A stretch of DNA of 43,442 nucleotides from an uncultured Coriobacteriaceae bacterium. Lineage in GTDB: Bacteria; Actinomycetota; Coriobacteriia; Coriobacteriales; Coriobacteriaceae. The notes under the pieces are model-generated. The model worked only from the letters and a program-made list of their open reading frames with translations, was not told the origin of the DNA and did no database searches. The stretch is from positions 1 through 43,442 of the forward strand of contig CALUOB010000005.1 in assembly GCA_944322175.1 (NCBI GenBank), given 5' to 3'. The translations under genes and the position numbers were made by a program. Below, in pieces: positions 1 to 8,559 of the stretch (the stretch's first letter is position 1; the number at the start of each line of letters is the position of its first letter).

Positions 1-1
1 G

Positions 2-1492
2 AGTTCGGCTGGTGAAAATGCCATTGTTATTGATGACAACACGGTGATTCGTCTTGTCGCGGACACCACGACGGACAAGTACAACAACGCCGCCACGTTC
101 TACGACTATGACATCACCGATGACGGCAAAACTACGTGGGATGGCACGAGTGGTGCGCACGGCATCAACAGCAAAAGCAACTATACGGGTTCCGGTGCCA
201 AACTCGCCTTCGGCAACGCCAATACCGGTACTGGTCTTGAAAATGAAAAGTGGAACGGTAACACTCTCAACCAGTACAACCATACCGGCAATGGCAAGAA
301 TGGTGCCACGTTCGGTCTGGTGACCGGACTCGACGGGAACGGACATATCCAGTACGCCGAGGAGGTCAACGCACCCAAGCTGTTCGATGACGGCAACGCG
401 ACGGGCAAGACCGTCTATAACGACTTGTCCTTGGACTTCAACCGCTCTGGCGACACCTATACGCTTACTGCGGTGAATGGTACCAACCTGACTGGGCTGG
501 AGTACTTCAACAATCCTCAGACTCCCGGTAAGGATCCTTATACCCACATTTGGACCAACAACTTCTGGCCTATGGATGGCCGCCCCAGCACGGATGGTCT
601 TACCGGTTATTATAACGATCGTGGTGGCTATGTCGGTTTCGACGGGAATAAGCTCTACCCGACCAGCGACGATGGCCTAGCCCACAACAACATGTTCGGC
701 ATGCAGTATACGGTCGAGTTCGAGCTGACCGAGGACTACGTCGGTCCGCTGGAGTACTACTTCTTCGGCGACGACGACATGTGGGTCTTCCTCGATGACA
801 GGCTCGTCTGCGATATCGGCGGCGTGCACAGCTCCATCGGCGAGTATGTGAACCTGTGGGACTACATCAAGAAGGGCGACGCTGGCAAGCACACGCTCAA
901 GTTCTACTATACCGAGCGCGGTCTGTCCGGCTCCACCTGCTACATGCAGTTCACGCTGCCGTCGGTCTCCTCGGTGCCGGTCAAACACGACACTGGTCAG
1001 CTGAAAATCCAGAAGCAGGTCGTCGGCAGCGAAGATGAGAACCAGGAGTTCTCGTTCGACGTTACGCTGGCCGACGCCAGTGGCAATGCGCTTGTCGATA
1101 AGTATTCGATCATGCACTACGCCGCGGATGGAAGCCCGTTGGATGCCGAGCTGATTCAAGGTGGCGAGGGCTCCTTCAAGCTCAAAGCCAATGAATTTGT
1201 GATCATCGACTACCTGCCGTATGGCACCAAGTACACCATCACCGAAACCGGCGAATCCAACGGTTACACGGTCAGTAACCAGGTGGACGGTGCGGAGGTC
1301 GTTTATGGTGTGACTGCCAAAGGCGAGATTCTGGAAGGCCAGAACGGCAATGTCGTGTTCACCAACACGTTCCGACCAAAGCTGCCCGACACGGGCGGGT
1401 CGGGTACGGCGGTAATCACACTTGCCGGAACAGCCTGCGTAACGGTTGCGATGGCGCACGGGTTCTACCAGCGCAAGAAGTACATGCGCTGA
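2..1492 (+). CDS. Pilus tip adhesin with fibro-slime domain and LPDTG anchor (5' truncated)
   Basis: A surface adhesin, probably the tip subunit of a sortase-assembled pilus. The frame is open to the left window edge, so the true start lies outside; a GTG at 44 is only the first in-window start-like codon. The middle part carries a fibro-slime (PA14-like) signature, with an acidic GDDDMWVFLDD followed by IGGVHSS, typical of carbohydrate-binding or adhesive tip proteins. Next comes an immunoglobulin-like domain beginning near GQLKIQKQVVG, of the kind often closed by isopeptide bonds. The C terminus has LPDTG, a hydrophobic segment and a basic tail (QRKKYMR), a complete cell-wall sorting signal. 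The backbone pilin starts 57 bp downstream. By eye it uses more A/T-ending codons than the housekeeping genes here, which may reflect horizontal spread of the locus. Carbohydrate binding is inferred only. Confidence 0.85.
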   Translation, partial: SSAGENAIVIDDNTVIRLVADTTTDKYNNAATFYDYDITDDGKTTWDGTSGAHGINSKSNYTGSGAKLAFGNANTGTGLENEKWNGNTLNQYNHTGNGKNGATFGLVTGLDGNGHIQYAEEVNAPKLFDDGNATGKTVYNDLSLDFNRSGDTYTLTAVNGTNLTGLEYFNNPQTPGKDPYTHIWTNNFWPMDGRPSTDGLTGYYNDRGGYVGFDGNKLYPTSDDGLAHNNMFGMQYTVEFELTEDYVGPLEYYFFGDDDMWVFLDDRLVCDIGGVHSSIGEYVNLWDYIKKGDAGKHTLKFYYTERGLSGSTCYMQFTLPSVSSVPVKHDTGQLKIQKQVVGSEDENQEFSFDVTLADASGNALVDKYSIMHYAADGSPLDAELIQGGEGSFKLKANEFVIIDYLPYGTKYTITETGESNGYTVSNQVDGAEVVYGVTAKGEILEGQNGNVVFTNTFRPKLPDTGGSGTAVITLAGTACVTVAMAHGFYQRKKYMR

Positions 1493-1549
1493 GGATCATC
1501 TCACCTTGTTTTGTAAGTACCTAATGGGAACGACGAAAGGAAGTAACCC

Positions 1550-2956
1550 ATGAGGCATGTAAAGCATCTGCTCAGCTTCATGCTGGCAGCCGTCATGGCT
1601 CTGGCCATGGCCGCCACCCCCGCGTTCGCAACGCAGGGCACCAACAGCGACACCGGCAAGATCACCATCACCAACGCTGAGGTCGGTCACACCTATAAGG
1701 CTTACCAGGTCCTCGTGCTCGAGAGCTACAACACCGAAAAGGGCGCCTACTCCTACAAGGCGAACGATGACTGGGCTGAATGGCTCAAGACTCAGACCAA
1801 GTATGTTTCCATTGACGATCAGGGCTATGTGACCTGGGTCAAGGATGCCGACGCCGCTGCCTTTGCCAAGGCCGCGCTCGCGCACGCTGAGGATGCGAAG
1901 ATTACTCCTGATGCCACTAAGACCGCTGAAGGCACTACGGTCGAGTTCACCGATCTGAACCTCGGCTACTACCTCGTGGACACCACGGTCGGCTCCCTTT
2001 GCTCGCTCGACACTACGACTCCGAACGTCGAGATGAAGGAGAAGAACAAGGTTCCGCCCGTTGAGAAGCAGGTCCAGGAGGATTCCAATAAGTCTTGGGG
2101 CGACAGCAGCACCGCTGAGATCGGTGATACGGTTCCGTTCAAGACGACCATCACTGCTGACGAAGGCGCGCAGAACTATGTCCTACACGACGATCTGTCC
2201 GCCGGCCTTACGCTCAACAAGGATTCCATCAAGGTGACCGGCCTGACCGCGGGCGAGCACTATACCGTCACCACTGATGGTCTCGGCGACGGCTGTGACT
2301 TCCACGTCACGTTCTCCCAGGATTACCTCGATTCCATCACGGATGAGACCAAGATCGAGGTCACCTATACCGCCGTGCTGAACGAGAACGCCTTGATCGC
2401 TGACGAGGACAACCCCAACAAGACCCGACTCGAGTACGGTGACGGGATTTACACCGAGTGGGACGAGACCAAGACCTACACCTATAAGGTCGACGTCGTG
2501 AAGACCGACGGTAGCAACGTGGTCCTCGACGGTGCCCAGTTCAAGCTCTTCAACGCCAAGACCGGTGGCAACGAGATCGCCCTCATCAAGGTGTCCGACG
2601 GCGTGTATCGCCTCGCCAAGGACGGCGAGAAGGGTGTCGAGTACATCACCACCGTCAACGGCCAGCTCAGGATTTATGGCTTTGATTCCGACACCTACTG
2701 GCTCGAGGAGACCAAGGCTCCCGACGGATACAACAAGCTTGCCGAGCGCGTTGAGATCACTATTAAGGATGCCAACAACGAGGCAACTGTCGATGGCGGT
2801 ATTTGGGATCACGGCGGCGTCCACGTCGTCAACAAGGCCGGTTCCCTCCTGCCCACCACTGGTGGCATGGGCACCACGATCTTCTACGTGGCCGGCGGCG
2901 CCATCGTCATCGCTGCTGCGGCTACGCTCGTGTACCGCAAGCGCATGGGCAAGTAA
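1550..2956 (+). CDS. Major (backbone) pilin, isopeptide D2-type, LPTTG
   Basis: Shaft subunit of a covalently polymerised pilus, 468 aa. Residues 1-26 are a signal peptide (basic start, hydrophobic core, ATPAFA cleavage site). The segment around EKNKVPPVEKQVQED, followed by GDTVPFKTTI, matches the start of a fimbrial isopeptide D2 domain; a lysine here is a candidate for the pilin-polymerising lysine. Near the C terminus the E-box WLEETKAPDGY is clear, as in Cna-B/SpaA domains that form internal isopeptide bonds. The end is LPTTGG, a hydrophobic stretch and RKRMGK, the sorting signal. GAAAGGAAG lies just before the ATG. The sortase that would polymerise it is encoded next. The family assignment is firm; which lysine is used cannot be decided from sequence alone. 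Confidence 0.9.
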   Translation: MRHVKHLLSFMLAAVMALAMAATPAFATQGTNSDTGKITITNAEVGHTYKAYQVLVLESYNTEKGAYSYKANDDWAEWLKTQTKYVSIDDQGYVTWVKDADAAAFAKAALAHAEDAKITPDATKTAEGTTVEFTDLNLGYYLVDTTVGSLCSLDTTTPNVEMKEKNKVPPVEKQVQEDSNKSWGDSSTAEIGDTVPFKTTITADEGAQNYVLHDDLSAGLTLNKDSIKVTGLTAGEHYTVTTDGLGDGCDFHVTFSQDYLDSITDETKIEVTYTAVLNENALIADEDNPNKTRLEYGDGIYTEWDETKTYTYKVDVVKTDGSNVVLDGAQFKLFNAKTGGNEIALIKVSDGVYRLAKDGEKGVEYITTVNGQLRIYGFDSDTYWLEETKAPDGYNKLAERVEITIKDANNEATVDGGIWDHGGVHVVNKAGSLLPTTGGMGTTIFYVAGGAIVIAAAATLVYRKRMGK

Positions 2957-3003
2957 GTACCTACGATTTGCTGCTCGCGTCATCGCGTGAGCTCAACCGC
3001 ACG

Positions 3004-3032
3004 GCCGGGGAGGACGATTCTCCCTCCCCGGC
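3004..3032 (+). terminator. Attenuator-like hairpin between pilin and sortase
   Basis: A perfect 10-bp stem (GCCGGGGAGG with CCTCCCCGGC) encloses a 9-nt loop. No U-tract follows, so it is not a classical intrinsic terminator. In this position it could lower transcript levels or stabilise the upstream pilin mRNA relative to the sortase mRNA. Confidence 0.5.
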
Positions 3033-3085
3033 ACAGCGGCTACCGCCTGGGCCCAAGAGGCTACAGGGGCAAGGAGAACCCAACG

Positions 3086-3910
3086 TTGAAACATGCCAAG
3101 CCAAAGCCCAAAAGATCGGCGTCCACCGTCGCTCTTATCGCGCTTCTCGTTGTTGGGCTGTCCTTGCTGCTGTACCCCACGGTCAGCAACATCTGGAACT
3201 CGTTCCACCAGTCGCAGGCCATTACCGACTACACGGAGGAGGTGGCGGATATGGACACAGCTGAGTACGACAAGATGTGGGAGCAGGCAGAGGAGTACAA
3301 CAGCACGCTCGCGCAGAACGCGGACCGATTCCAAATGACCAACTCGGAGCGCGCGGAGTACGAGAACCTGCTGAACGTATCCGACACCGGCATGATGGGA
3401 TACATCCAGATTCCGAGCCTCGGGGTCTCGATGCCCATCTACCACGGCACCGACGAGGCGGTTTTGCAGGTGGGCGCTGGGCACTTGGAGGGAAGCTCGC
3501 TCCCTACGGGAGGCAAGGGAGCGCACTGCGTGCTTTCGGGCCATCGCGGGCTGCCGAGCTCCAAGCTGTTCACTGACATCGACAAGCTAAAAGAGGGCGA
3601 CCTCTTTATCTTGTCGGTGCTCGACCGGACCCTGACCTACGAGGTCGACCAGATCCTCACAGTTGACCCGTACGACATGGACGCGCTTGCCATCGACCCC
3701 GACGAGGATTACTGCACGCTGGTGACCTGCACGCCGTACGGCATCAACACCCACCGTCTGCTGGTACGCGGGCACCGGGTTGCCAACCGCGTGGTGGCCG
3801 AGAACGAGGACTTTGAGATCAACCCCGTGCTCGTTGCGGGCATCGTAGCCGGCGTTGCCGCGCTGGCGATTGGAATTGCGCTGCGAGCGAGGGCTCGCGG
3901 GAAGAAATAG
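3086..3910 (+). CDS. Class C (pilus) sortase
   Basis: Membrane transpeptidase that joins pilin subunits. The best start is TTG at 3086, because AAGGAG sits 9 nt upstream at 3071-3076; an in-frame GTG at 2987 lacks such a site and would span the hairpin. The product is 274 aa. Domains in order: a short basic cytosolic end, a membrane segment at about residues 13-33, the sortase barrel, and a C-terminal membrane segment (LVAGIVAGVAALAIGIAL) typical of class C. Catalytic residues are visible: His in LSGHRG (about residue 153), Cys in TLVTCTPYG (about residue 215), and Arg in HRLLVRGHR. It lies between two LPXTG proteins with short gaps, fitting one operon. The lid motif of class C sortases was not identified with certainty. 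Confidence 0.9.
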   Translation: MKHAKPKPKRSASTVALIALLVVGLSLLLYPTVSNIWNSFHQSQAITDYTEEVADMDTAEYDKMWEQAEEYNSTLAQNADRFQMTNSERAEYENLLNVSDTGMMGYIQIPSLGVSMPIYHGTDEAVLQVGAGHLEGSSLPTGGKGAHCVLSGHRGLPSSKLFTDIDKLKEGDLFILSVLDRTLTYEVDQILTVDPYDMDALAIDPDEDYCTLVTCTPYGINTHRLLVRGHRVANRVVAENEDFEINPVLVAGIVAGVAALAIGIALRARARGKK

Positions 3911-3921
3911 GAGGGCATCGC

Positions 3922-4593
3922 ATGAAACGCTTCAAACAAGTGCCGATGTTGATTCTGACGGTTCTCACCCTGTGCCTGGCGAGTGTGCCGGCGTTTGCGC
4001 ACGACGTGCCCGACCCGTCGCGCACGGGCACCATTGCGGCCACGATGACCTACGACGACGAGCGCGTTGCCGGCGGCTCGGTCACGCTGTACCGTGTGGG
4101 CGACGTGGTCTCCGACGACGGCAACTACGGTTTTGAGCTCTCGGGCATCTTCGCGCAGAGCGGTGTCTCGATCGACGACCTTGAGTCGGCCGACGCTGCG
4201 GCAGACCTTGCCGCCTACGCCGAGGAGCATGGCGCTTCGGGCGTGACCCAGGACGTGGCGAGCGACGGCACGGTGGTGTTCTCCAACGTCGAGATCGGTC
4301 TCTACCTCATGGTTCAGTCGGAGCCGGCCGAGGGCTACCACGCCTTTGACCCCTTCCTCGTGGGCATGCCGCTCACCGAGGACGGCGCTTACGTGTACGA
4401 GATCGACGCGAGTCCCAAGCTTGAGCTCGAGAAGGCCCCTGTGCCGCCGGAGGAGCCCGAGAAGCCGCAGAAGCCCTCTGACCTGCCTGAGACGGGCGAG
4501 AACTTCGGCCCTATGATCGCGGTCTTTGGCGCTGGCCTCGTGGCATGCGCCATAGGCCTTGGACTGCGCGCTCGCAAGCGCGACGCTGAGTAA
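3922..4593 (+). CDS. Minor (probably basal) pilin, LPETG
   Basis: A 223-aa wall-anchored subunit. It has a signal peptide ending near SVPAFA, one Cna-B/SpaA-like beta domain (GTIAATMTYDDERVAGGSV onward), and a proline- and glutamate-rich stalk (VPPEEPEKPQKP). The C terminus has LPETGENFG, a hydrophobic segment and RARKRDAE. A proline-rich linker before LPXTG is common in base pilins that tether the shaft to peptidoglycan, so a basal role is inferred. The start ATG follows AGGAGGGCATCGC and the gene begins 11 bp after the sortase stop. No other anchor-type pilin is in view, although genes left of the window could supply one. It is the last gene of the operon, followed by two hairpins. Confidence 0.85.
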   Translation: MKRFKQVPMLILTVLTLCLASVPAFAHDVPDPSRTGTIAATMTYDDERVAGGSVTLYRVGDVVSDDGNYGFELSGIFAQSGVSIDDLESADAAADLAAYAEEHGASGVTQDVASDGTVVFSNVEIGLYLMVQSEPAEGYHAFDPFLVGMPLTEDGAYVYEIDASPKLELEKAPVPPEEPEKPQKPSDLPETGENFGPMIAVFGAGLVACAIGLGLRARKRDAE

Positions 4594-4599
4594 CAAAGA

Positions 4600-4646
4600 G
4601 GCGGGCCCGCTATCGAGCCCGCCCTGCGATTCCTCTTCTTTCTTTT
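4600..4646 (+). terminator. Hairpin after the pilus operon
   Basis: A 7-bp GC stem (GGCGGGC at 4600-4606 with GCCCGCC at 4617-4623) is followed, after a short gap, by a pyrimidine-rich stretch. It is a plausible but weak intrinsic terminator for the pilus operon. Confidence 0.5.
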
Positions 4647-4755
4647 GGGCCACCCTCGAGCGTTGCTCGGGTGAGCTGCCCCGCCTCACCGACCTTGAAC
4701 TCAGGAGGCTTGGGGCATATGCCCGCTCCGACCCCGACCACGGAGCAGGCCTCTT

Positions 4756-4798
4756 GCCCGGATCCAGCACCCCGACCAGCTGGATCCGGGCCTTTTTT
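4756..4798 (+). terminator. Strong intrinsic terminator, plus strand
   Basis: A perfect 13-bp stem (GCCCGGATCCAGC, 4756-4768, with 4779-4791) and a 10-nt loop are followed by CTTTTTT. The T-run overlaps the stop codon of the minus-strand gene. It lies 160 bp past the last pilus gene, so it backs up the weaker hairpin at 4600 or ends a separate short transcript from 4624-4755. Confidence 0.85.
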
Positions 4799-7211
4799 AT
4801 GCGATGGGGATGCGGTCCTCGAGCGTGAACGTGCCGTTGCGATACGTCAGCACGAAGGTCTCGCAGTTGCCGGCTGCGCTGACCTCAACGTTGTGCGGGT
4901 TCTCAACGGTGACGAGGAACTTGCGCATAGCGATGCTGTGGCCCACGACGAGCGTCTGGGACGCATCGGTCTTTTCCATGATGCGGGCAAGAGCCTTGCC
5001 GCAGCGCACGCCCGCCTCGGCGATGTTCTCGCCGCCGTGCAGGGCGTAGTAGTCGTCTCCGCCGCCCTGAGTGGAGCGGCTGTACGCGCGGCTCTTGCCC
5101 TCGAGGTTGCCGCAGCTCGCCTCGAGCAGGCCCTCGTCGCACTGGTAGTGCACGGCGTCGCCGAAGATGCCGAGCTCGAGCATTACGGTCTCGAGCGTGG
5201 TCTTGGCGCGACCGGACGGCGAGCACCAGAAGTCGCCAAAGTGGGCCCCGCGCTTGCGGAGGGCTCGTCCGGCAGCATGTGCCTGGTCAAGGCCGTACTT
5301 GGTGACCGGAGAATCGCAGCGGCCCTGGATGATGTTCTGCGCGTTGAACTCGGTCTCGGCGTGGCGCATGAGGTAGAGCGTCTTAACGTCGCCCTTGTCC
5401 GCGGTGTCCTCGGAGGCCTCCTCGGGCTCAGCGGTTGCCACGGGCACAGGCTCGGACTCCGGCTCGGGCGCGGGCGTTGCGGCAGCGATTCCAGCCTTTG
5501 CCTCGGCAGCGGGCTCGGCGGCGCCTTCGGGCGCGTCCTCAGCTGTGGCATCAGCCGGCTTCTCTTCTGCTGCCATATGCTCTTCAGTGCCCGGGCGCAC
5601 CCACCCTGCCGGCACCTCGCGCAGGTACATCACGCTCATGGGTGGCACCTCGAGGCTGCCGGTGAGCTCGCGGGCACGTGCTCCCGCCGGGCCCTCGGCG
5701 AGCATGTCCTCAAACCAGCAGTTGAGCGTGCCGTCGTAGAAGGTATGCGGCTCCTCGCTGGCGTTGATCGCCACGAGCACGCGCTCGCGCGGCTGGTCGC
5801 CGTAGGCGTCGGCCACGCGCTCAAAGAGCAGCTGCTTGTTCTGGATGTTCACGTTGTGGTAGTCGCCGTACCCGAGCGCGCGGGAGTTCGCGCGCACGCG
5901 CGCCAGGCGGGTGATGAAGGCGGTGAGCGCGTTGGGGCCCTCGCCCATCAGGCGGCCGAGGTCCATGTGGGCAACGGCGGTCGAAAGAGCGCCGAGCGGG
6001 GCCGTGGGATCGGACTCAACGTCGAGGCGCGCAATCTGCTGCTCTTCTGCCTTGAGCACATCGGCACTCGGGGCGGCAAGCGCCGGACGGAGCTTCATGT
6101 CGGCCTCGTAGCCGCTGCCCTTCTCGCCGGCAATGCCCCACTCGCTGCCGTAGTAGAGGCAGGGGATGCCGGGCATGCCAAAGAGCAAGCCGTACGCCGG
6201 CACCAGGTGGCGCTTGTTGGTGAGGATGCTCGCCAGGCGGCTCACGTCGTGGTTGTCGGCAAAGGCGAGCAGGTGCTTGCCGCGGTAGATGCACCACTGC
6301 TCGGGGCCAAACTGGCGGTTGAGCGAGTGAGCGATCTCAAACAGGTTCATGGAGTTGAAGCTCGAGTACAGGCCCTTGTAGCACTCGTAGTTGGTGCAGG
6401 AGTCGAGCATCTGGTCGTTGACGATGAGGCTGTAGTCGCCGTGCAGGGTCTCGCCGAGCAGGAAGAAGGCGCGGTCCGAGAGGAGCTTCTCGGCTGCCGC
6501 GGCGTTGCCCTGGCCGGCGCGCGCCTGCTCAACGGCGTCCTGCACCACGGCGGGCGCGGGTTCGGCGGCAAGCTCGTCGGCTACGGCGCGCAGGCGGCGG
6601 ATAAAGTCGTGGTCGAGGCTGTAGGCAACATCGAGGCGCAGGCCGTCGATGCCGAGCTCGTGGCGCCAGAAGCGGATGCAGTCGATAAGGTAGTCGGTTA
6701 CGGCGGGGTTCTTGAGGTTGAGCTTCACGAGGTCCTGGTTGCCCTCCCAGCCCTCGTACCAGAAGCCGTCGTTGAAGTGGGTGTTGCCGTCGAAGCTGAT
6801 GTTGAACCAGTCCTTGTAGGGCGAGTCCCACTTGCGCTCGCGCACGTCGCGGAACGCCCAGAAGTCGCGGCCCACGTGGTTGAACACGCCGTCGAGCAGA
6901 ATGCGCACCCCGTGGGCGTGCAGCTGCTTGATCACGGCAACGAGGTCGTCGTTGGTGCCGAGGCGGCAGTCGAGCTCGCGGAAGTCGCGCGTGTCGTAGC
7001 CGTGCCAGGTGGCGGCAAAGACGGGGTTCAGGATGATGGAGCCCACGCCGAGCTCGTCGAGGTACGGAGCCCAGTCGGCGAGCTTGAGGATGCGGTGCTG
7101 CGCGCGCTCGGCGTCTTCAGCGGCGGTGTCGCCCACAGCGGGGGCGTACGTGGGGGCACCGAGGAGCCCGAGCGGATAGAACTGGTAGAACGTGCTTTCA
7201 TATGCCCACAT
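4797..7211 (-). CDS. GH13 alpha-amylase-family enzyme fused to a histidine phosphatase
   Basis: An 804-aa two-enzyme fusion. Residues 1 to about 530 form an amylase-like barrel plus C-terminal beta domain. Visible motifs are LLDGVFNHVGRD, GLRLDVAYS (nucleophile Asp, about 194), LLGETLHGD (acid/base Glu, about 254) and FADNHDVSR (third catalytic Asp, about 322). These fit hydrolysis of alpha-1,4 glucans or maltodextrins. Residues 535-608 are an Ala/Glu/Pro-rich linker. From about 610 there is a phosphoglycerate-mutase-like histidine phosphatase with LMRHAETEFN, a later CSPSGRAKTT and VVGHS. The start at 7211 is preceded by AGAAAGG; a longer frame upstream has no such site and is basic, low-complexity sequence. 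No signal peptide is visible, so it is probably cytoplasmic and would act on internalised oligosaccharides or glycogen. The phosphatase substrate is unknown. No sugar transporter lies beside it. Confidence 0.88.
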   Translation of the reverse strand: MWAYESTFYQFYPLGLLGAPTYAPAVGDTAAEDAERAQHRILKLADWAPYLDELGVGSIILNPVFAATWHGYDTRDFRELDCRLGTNDDLVAVIKQLHAHGVRILLDGVFNHVGRDFWAFRDVRERKWDSPYKDWFNISFDGNTHFNDGFWYEGWEGNQDLVKLNLKNPAVTDYLIDCIRFWRHELGIDGLRLDVAYSLDHDFIRRLRAVADELAAEPAPAVVQDAVEQARAGQGNAAAAEKLLSDRAFFLLGETLHGDYSLIVNDQMLDSCTNYECYKGLYSSFNSMNLFEIAHSLNRQFGPEQWCIYRGKHLLAFADNHDVSRLASILTNKRHLVPAYGLLFGMPGIPCLYYGSEWGIAGEKGSGYEADMKLRPALAAPSADVLKAEEQQIARLDVESDPTAPLGALSTAVAHMDLGRLMGEGPNALTAFITRLARVRANSRALGYGDYHNVNIQNKQLLFERVADAYGDQPRERVLVAINASEEPHTFYDGTLNCWFEDMLAEGPAGARARELTGSLEVPPMSVMYLREVPAGWVRPGTEEHMAAEEKPADATAEDAPEGAAEPAAEAKAGIAAATPAPEPESEPVPVATAEPEEASEDTADKGDVKTLYLMRHAETEFNAQNIIQGRCDSPVTKYGLDQAHAAGRALRKRGAHFGDFWCSPSGRAKTTLETVMLELGIFGDAVHYQCDEGLLEASCGNLEGKSRAYSRSTQGGGDDYYALHGGENIAEAGVRCGKALARIMEKTDASQTLVVGHSIAMRKFLVTVENPHNVEVSAAGNCETFVLTYRNGTFTLEDRIPIA

Positions 7212-7534
7212 GCGCAAACCTTTCTCGCGGTGGATCGTCGTGCGCCGTAGCGCTCGGTGCGCGCGCCGCAGCGCTTGGCGTGCCGGCAGGCGTCTGCGCC
7301 GCGGCTTGCTCGCAGTGCTGCGGCGCAGGTCGTGGCCAAAACGCCAAAACGCACCAGCTTCTATGATACCCGTCCCACCCAAGCGACTTTCGGTGGTTGT
7401 TCTCGGCATCAACGTTCGTGGGCTTGCTTGCCGTGTGTACCGCTGTAAAACGGAGGCGCCGCGTGCTGGATGGGCACGCGGCGCCTCTTAGCTTTTCTCT
7501 AAGCGGTGTATTGCGGCTCGCTCGGACCTGGCTC
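7212..7534. other. Intergenic region between exonuclease III and the amylase fusion gene
   Basis: This 323-bp stretch separates two minus-strand genes. It holds the exonuclease terminator (7446-7487). It also holds a 9-bp hairpin at 7294-7302/7320-7328 (CTGCGCCGC with GCGGCGCAG) in the likely leader of the amylase gene, and a possible minus-strand -10 (TATCAT) near 7364. No convincing gene is seen. Confidence 0.5.
7446..7487 (-). terminator. Terminator of the exonuclease III gene
   Basis: A perfect 14-bp stem (7453-7466 with 7474-7487) has a 7-nt loop. On the minus strand it is followed by CGTTTTAC; on the plus strand by TTAGCTTTTCTCT, so it may work both ways. It begins 48 bp past the exonuclease stop codon. 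Confidence 0.75.
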
Positions 7535-8392
7535 TTACAGCTCGATCGTGAGCTCGACGGGGCAGTGGTCGGAGCCGAAGATGTCGTCGCGGATCTTGGC
7601 GTCGACAATGCGGTCGCGCAGCATCTCGCTCACCAGGAAATAGTCGATGCGCCAGCCAGCGTTGTTCTTGCGGGCGTTGAAACGGTAGCTCCACCAGCTG
7701 TAGGCACCGGTTTCGTCGGGATGCAAGAAGCGGAACGTGTCGACAAAGCCTGCGTCGAGCAGCTCGCCGAAGGTCTGGCGCTCCTCGTCGGAGAAGCCGG
7801 CGTTGCCGCGGTTGGTCTTGGGGTTCTTGAGGTCGATCTCGTTGTGCGCCACGTTAAAGTCGCCGCAGGTCACCACGGGCTTGCCGGTCTCGGATTCGAG
7901 CTGCTTCAAAAACGCGCGGTACGCGCGGTCCCACACCATGCGCACGTCGATGCGCGCGAGCTCGTTCTGCGCGTTGGGCGTGTACACGTCGACGAACCAG
8001 AATCGCGGAAACTCCAGCGCGCACACGCGGCCCTCGGTAATAGCGGGCGCGAGCAGCTCCTCCTCGGCTGACCCGCGCGCAATGCCCGCCGCATCGAGCA
8101 CCGTAGGTGCGAGCAGCTCGTCGGCATGGCGCACCGCAACGGGCTCCTCGCGCGTAAACACCGCCGTGCCCGAATAGCCCTTGCGCTCGGCGTAGCTCCA
8201 CACCTGGCGGTAACCGGGCAGCTCGAGGTCGATCTGCCCCTCTTGCAGTTTGGTCTCTTGAATGCCGAGAATGTCTGCGTCGAGCTCCTCGGCGATCTCG
8301 GTGAAGCTCGGGGTCTTTTTCATAACGGCGCGCAGACCGTTGACGTTCCACGAGGCAAACTTATACGCGCGGGGTTCTGCGAGGTCAGACAT
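7535..8392 (-). CDS. xth: Exodeoxyribonuclease III (AP endonuclease)
   Basis: Mg-dependent base-excision-repair nuclease that cuts 5' of abasic sites and removes 3' blocking groups. The 285-aa product has the endonuclease/exonuclease/phosphatase fold with motifs SWNVNGLRA, GIQETKLQ (metal-binding Glu), DVYTPNAQ, CGDFNVAHNEID, WRIDYFLVS and GSDHCPVEL (catalytic Asp-His). Compared with ExoA-type proteins there is an extra loop of roughly 25 residues between FTREEPVAV and EGRVCALEF, rich in Ala and Leu. The start ATG at 8390-8392 has AAGGAG immediately upstream, which excludes the 26-residue longer frame. It is transcribed alone and divergently from the Sir2 gene. Confidence 0.95.
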   Translation of the reverse strand: MSDLAEPRAYKFASWNVNGLRAVMKKTPSFTEIAEELDADILGIQETKLQEGQIDLELPGYRQVWSYAERKGYSGTAVFTREEPVAVRHADELLAPTVLDAAGIARGSAEEELLAPAITEGRVCALEFPRFWFVDVYTPNAQNELARIDVRMVWDRAYRAFLKQLESETGKPVVTCGDFNVAHNEIDLKNPKTNRGNAGFSDEERQTFGELLDAGFVDTFRFLHPDETGAYSWWSYRFNARKNNAGWRIDYFLVSEMLRDRIVDAKIRDDIFGSDHCPVELTIEL

Positions 8393-8559
8393 GGGGCTCC
8401 TTATGTGCAGGTGTGGCGGCGGCTCGGCGGCTCGTGCCGCGGCCGCGTGCCGCTGATTCTTCCCGTACATCCTATACGCGCCCGGCGCCCCGCGGCGCTA
8501 AGATGAAGCCGTTCAGATAAGTTCTGCAAGTGCGGCAGGTCCCGTCCCGGGAGGTACCT

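Noticed and set aside
677-1459. Long minus-strand frame opposite the tip adhesin
   Set aside because: It mirrors the codon bias of the plus-strand gene; composition is not protein-like and there is no ribosome site. The same holds for long antisense frames at 2183-2983, 24376-26826, 30961-33426 and 35790-37388.
2957-3085. GTG 2987 as sortase start
   Set aside because: It would translate through the perfect hairpin at 3004-3032 and lacks a ribosome site, whereas TTG 3086 has AAGGAG at ideal distance.
4671-7250. 859-residue plus-strand frame opposite the amylase fusion
   Set aside because: The minus strand encodes clear GH13 and phosphatase motifs; the plus frame is Ala/Val/Glu/His-rich antisense shadow.
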